From NCBI GenBank assembly GCA_017562135.1, contig QEYB01001046.1, positions 4,278,001 through 4,342,000 of the forward strand: a stretch of DNA of 64,000 nucleotides, written 5' to 3'. Position 1 is the first letter of the stretch, and every line of letters begins with the position of its first letter. Below, one piece after another: positions 60,101 to 64,000 of the stretch. The DNA comes from Dipylidium caninum (Eukaryota > Platyhelminthes > Cestoda > Cyclophyllidea > Dipylidiidae). The notes beneath the pieces were generated by a model. It made no database searches, had not been told where the DNA came from, and saw nothing but the letters and a program-made list of their open reading frames with translations. Both the position numbers and the translations under genes were made by a program.

Positions 60101-63100
60101 TCAGTCCAAGATAACGGAACAGGGCTGATATGTGTCAGGGCGACGGCACTTACAACACAAACCTATGGAGAAATGGGAAGACAAGTGGACAAAGCTGGGA
60201 TTAAGAAGGGAGAAACCAATCAGTCAGAGTTGTAGAGAAGGACGCTACACAAGACCTTGTAGTAACGCAAATTCCTTTTTCGGCAACTTTTTATTCACCT
60301 CTGATCATGCTCTTTCAACGATCAAGGCTTCATTAGAGGACTTAGGACAAAACAAATCAGAGCAACGGGAGGCTATTCAACGACTGCACTAATCAAATGC
60401 TTTCATTCCTCTAGGAAGATTTGTATTGAATCTACACAAAAAACATTTATCTCTCGTAAAAGTCACCAATCGTCTGTGGCAATTCAAGAAATTATGGGAC
60501 GAAAATGATTTGTCGTAAACGGACAATCAATTGGAAAATGGAGAAAAAGCGGAGCAGACTTTATTTCCCATACCCTTAAATCTACACTCGAACTAAACCA
60601 AAGAGTGAAGCGCAGTGTAAAATTTGTACGGAGCTACGTGTTTACGCTTTATTGTAAGCGAAGATGATAGGTGAACTGAGAGGATTCGATATCGGCCCAG
60701 GTAAGCTCTGTCCGGTTTAAATTTCGACGCAAGTAATACAAACGAAAGTTACGCTGGGCTAGAAAATATCAAAAAGGCATGAACAAGAAAAACATGGAAA
60801 CTGAAGTTGCCAAGTCTTTACACATCAGTTAGTATCCCAAGGCGGCGGATTTCGCTGAATCCTCATGGAAATGATGGAAGAAATTACGATTAACATGTGG
60901 GATTACGACTTCCTCGTAAATATTAGTAGCAGCTATGTGAAGAGCGGAGTTTGGATCGGATCAAAGTAATCGAGATGACGAAGGAATATGGATAAATGAA
61001 TTAAAGGTGAAACGCAATAAAAAATGAAGGGATGACGACAACTCGTTAAAGAGGAATAGCAAAAATAATGAATGGTTAATAACGGAGATCAGATTGCACA
61101 AAATTTGGGTGACAATAAGAAATATAAATTTAGAAATGTGTTCTAAAAGTTTTGACATTATAGGGTGCAGTAGAATAAAGTCCAACAACAAGCAAACTTG
61201 TGCGAAAAGGGGGATATAACAAAAGAGTTTGTGGTTTTAAACTCAGCCGCAATTGACTGAAACAAAACGATTATAAGAAAAAAAACATTTTTCGGTTTCA
61301 CTGTTAAAGCGTACTCCAACACAAAATCAAAAATGGTAGCCTGGAAAAAATCTAAAACTTACCTGTTAATTGAGTCGGGTCCGCTTCAAAATTAGAAGAA
61401 AAATAATCAGCACATCTAAATATGGAGGGGCGGTTCCTAGGGAGCCCCAGGGAAGAATACTTCGACAAAAAGCATTTTCTCACTTGAACGGGGACTAAAT
61501 CGTTTTTTGCACCCCTCTGCAGTCAGACTGGTGACAAGCAATCAGTGTGAGGGGAAGTAATATACATAAAAGGACCGCATAATTTAATGAACCACTCTCC
61601 GAAATGTGAAAACTCAAACTATCGCAAATAGCTCATGAACACGCGGCATGGCTTTGAGGAGGAAAATACCTCGTCAAATAAAAAGGTAGGGTGTCATGAA
61701 TCATGATATCCTCTGGGAGTTGCAGAAGTTGGTGGGTGAAGCAGAAACACATCTAATGTTGCACTCTAACAGTCGCAGCACCTGCTGCGAGCCCAAGACG
61801 CGTTACGTGCATCGCCTTCAACATTAGCACTTATTTGAAGACAGACAGGCTTGAAATGTCAGTATGGGTTTACGGCGTAGGCAAGATTATCGTAGAAGGC
61901 GTGAAAATTATATTCAGCACAGATATAAAATGCATGACAGCGATGGTCCGATGAGGGTGAAGACTTGTTCCAAAAAACGGCCCAGACTGGGTCCATCAAG
62001 TGCTATGAGCCTTTCAATTTCATCCATTAAGGAATGCTACAATTCTTTGTGCAAACTTACGTAAGCTTCGGACACGGAGGTGCACAGTTCCAATGATACA
62101 ATTGCTTTGAAGCTTCCAGACATGAAGATCGTGTACTCGAACAACGCCGTCAATCTACAGAAGTCGGAAAGCTAGGTTGTAACAGAATGCCGCCAGACAT
62201 GAACTGAAATGTGGGTGAATGAGGAAAGCCAGTGTGTGTTTGAGTAATCTTTAACATGTTTTATTGAAAGTAGTAAGTAAGTAGTGAGAACGAGTCCAGT
62301 GTCTAGTTATGATAGGCCACGTGAGTACGTGATGCGAAGCGAGTGCCACATGGGACCTTTGAGAGTAGAATAGTGCAAGCTCCCATGACGACAACAAAGC
62401 CTTTGAGTTTAAATAGGAGTATAATAAGATTGACCGGTGTCTGCGCAAAAAGGTGAAGTAAAACGGAACGTAACCATATGAATGATATAGGAGGTTCAGC
62501 CGCAGTACGGGCATCGAAAGATTATTCGCAACCAGTGAAAGTAAGAAATGCGTGTATAAAAGCATGCTGTGGCAGAGTAAGGGTTTTTAAAGACCCTATC
62601 CTGCATGAGGGTAACATGATGCAACCTTACGTCGACACTATGGTTAAACAATTTTGTCGACTATGATATATGCCAAAAGCCTAACACTTTAGCGGACTCA
62701 TAAGTTGCGCTCGGCTAAATCCATGCACGAAAACCATCACATTTTGCGAGATGAAAAGTGATCAAAGTAATGAGCTTAACATGGCAGCTTTAAGCGAGGT
62801 GGATCGAGCAATTTAGGAAATTTTTTTAATACTCGTAACATCGAGTCAAAGCTTGTATTCGGGGTTCTGAGCGTTATACTTTGCAACAAGGGATGGGAAT
62901 ATGCACGTCGAAAAGTGGCACTTTAGTGACAAAGGATTATGCTAATACCGGTCAGGACTTGACAGCGAGTGAGGAGGGCAAAAGAGGCGAATACATTGCG
63001 AATGGGTTGGAGGGGAGCTCGTGTCCCCAAGGGTACAGTCATTTGATGGAGTGTACCACGAGGAAAATAGAAGAAGTAACGGCACTATGATGCAAGACGT

Positions 63101-64000
63101 GAAAAGTCAACTTCTTTGAGTGTCAAAACTTCGTGTCTGGGTCGTAAATAAACGGTGAACAGTCACGAAATCTTATAGATAATGGGAAAAATTTACTAGT
63201 TAGAACAGGGCATATGCCTTGAGGAGGAGAGAAAACAAAATTCTCAATGTGAACGTTTCCGTCCAAATACAACAGCTAACTTATGGTGGTCAAGCCGAAC
63301 ACTCCAAAGAGAGTTAAGGTAAAAAGCGATGTTCAAAAGACGCAAAGCGGCTAAAACAACACAATTGGGAGTGGCACCGATACCTTAACTTGACCGGACC
63401 ACACTGACAGAAGATAGGCCCAGTTGACACATGAGCCCACACCAACGCCTACAAGAGTCTGACGCAAGCGGGCCTGATGCGAGTGCGTGTGTGCTTGTGT
63501 ATAGTTTATGAATGCGAGGAATGGGTACACACAAACTTCCCCGTTGTTTAAACTATTGTCCTTTGGGTTCAGTATAATGCGCGCGATCACACGCGTCCGA
63601 CAACCACGGAAACCTGGCATAAAATTATTCCCCGTGTCTTTCGGCCGTCATCATTATCCAAAAGCGGTATATAGGTGGGCTTTAGGCGGTCTAATGAGTT
63701 GAAAATGCAACTTCATTGGCGCGAAGTAAAGACAGATGCCAACATTATTAGAAGTCGGTGATGGACGGAAGTGTGACGTACAAAAAACCCCGCTTTACAT
63801 TAATAAAAACATTACCCAACGGATTTGTTGGCAGTTCTGTTTAGCGCGAGACTTTTAAACATTGGCGCAGTGGTAATAACGCGGCAACACTGTATTCGAT
63901 ACAGAAAAAAACCTACTTTTTCCAGTCGATTTTTCAGATTTCTAATACAAATCTCCTTGGGGACGGACTGAAGAAGAATAAGCGCAGCTTTGTACACTGG
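56968..64000 (-). CDS. SLC30A1: Zinc transporter, ZnT1-type (SLC30 family), C-terminal half (partial)
   Basis: Exons in transcription order: 64000 (continuing beyond the window)-63917, 62154-62061, 59606-59518, then terminal exon 59236-58916 or 57150-56968. The peptides are VYKAALILLQSVPKEICIRNL (human ZnT1 ESALILLQTVPKQIDIRNL), IDGVVRVHDLHVWKLQSNCIIGTVHL (conserved HELHVW), then PEYAIVARRVKQLFHEYNIH and CTTIQPEFED (human VFHNHGIHATTIQPEF). Phases 0, 1 and 0 link all exons. These make up the cytoplasmic ferredoxin-like domain (beta-alpha-beta) of the cation diffusion facilitator dimer. The zinc-transporting membrane helices lie to the right of the window. IHxTTIQPEF followed by a Cys-rich tail is specific to the ZnT1/ZnT10 group, plasma-membrane zinc (or manganese) exporters. 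Introns are 1-3 kb, with T-rich sense strands. Confidence 0.9.
58916..59236 (-). other. ZnT1-like terminal exon A (Cys-rich tail)
   Basis: The acceptor CACGCCTTCAG is followed in phase 0 by a tail with CLYDCGPNQKCCSDSCCPQ (seven Cys in 17 residues), then a Ser/Thr/Asn-rich extension ending RPFSNSDYF and a stop. Human ZnT1 has a comparable CELACRTQCALKQCCG element after TTIQPEF. The role is unproven; metal binding is plausible. Confidence 0.85.
59607..62060 (-). other. ZnT1-like intron, 2.45 kb
   Basis: Donor AGCTTAC|GTAAGT, acceptor TTTTTTTACCCATATAG. I see no coding sequence inside on either strand. Confidence 0.7.
62155..63916 (-). other. ZnT1-like intron, 1.76 kb
   Basis: Donor GAAAAA|GTAGGT, acceptor CCGACTTCTGTAG. 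Nothing coding is recognised inside. Confidence 0.7.

Overview
The window is animal nuclear DNA. Ten protein-coding genes can be recognised, nearly all split by introns. The gene content (an N-terminal protocadherin, nanos, a rhodopsin-like receptor, mitochondrial LeuRS, NUP85, Pol I/III subunits, a ZnT1-like transporter), several 30-33 nt introns mixed with kilobase introns, and a recurrent AG splice acceptor just before start codons point to a flatworm, most likely a tapeworm. That placement is inference; no single gene here proves it.

Layout from left to right. Bases 1-1850 (-) hold the 5' end of a protocadherin, which runs off the left edge. Bases 1851-19251 are a 17 kb stretch with no gene I can support; most of it, up to about 17 kb, is GC-richer than the gene-dense part of the window, and it carries microsatellites and a near-perfect palindrome. 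A frameshifted ribosomal protein S11 gene (+, 19252-19724) faces a nanos homologue (-, 20222-20866, 5' end not found). LARS2 (+, 24742-36536) is recovered as 17 exons from presequence to stop. An orphan class A GPCR follows (+, 38248-44438, two exons). MRPL15 (-, 46356-48116, 5 exons) and NUP85 (-, 49059-51966, 7 exons) lie in tandem. NUP85 is divergent from POLR1C (+, 52400-53679), and POLR1D (+, 53964-54832) follows it on the same strand. A ZnT1-type zinc transporter (-, 56968-64000) enters from the right edge and has two candidate terminal exons.

The main points for a second look are as follows. (1) The genes for the two alpha-like subunits of Pol I/III, which form a heterodimer, are adjacent and separated by 284 bp. 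An in-frame phase-0 splice across the gap would fuse them. (2) The zinc transporter has two alternative last exons, each encoding a different version of the same Cys-rich tail. (3) Introns of 30-33 nt occur in RPS11, LARS2 and MRPL15. (4) Start codons lie 1-20 nt after splice-acceptor-like sequence in seven genes, a pattern expected from spliced-leader trans-splicing. (5) nanos and RPS11 are each broken by a one-base change in a homopolymer run, which could be assembly error or real decay. (6) The GPCR keeps the fold landmarks of class A but lacks the Arg of DRY and the NPxxY motif.

Functionally the genes are mostly housekeeping (cytosolic and mitochondrial translation, Pol I/III, nuclear pore, zinc efflux), plus three developmental or signalling genes (protocadherin, nanos, GPCR). 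Exon boundaries were derived by hand from reading-frame phase, splice signals and alignment to remembered family sequences; no database search was run.
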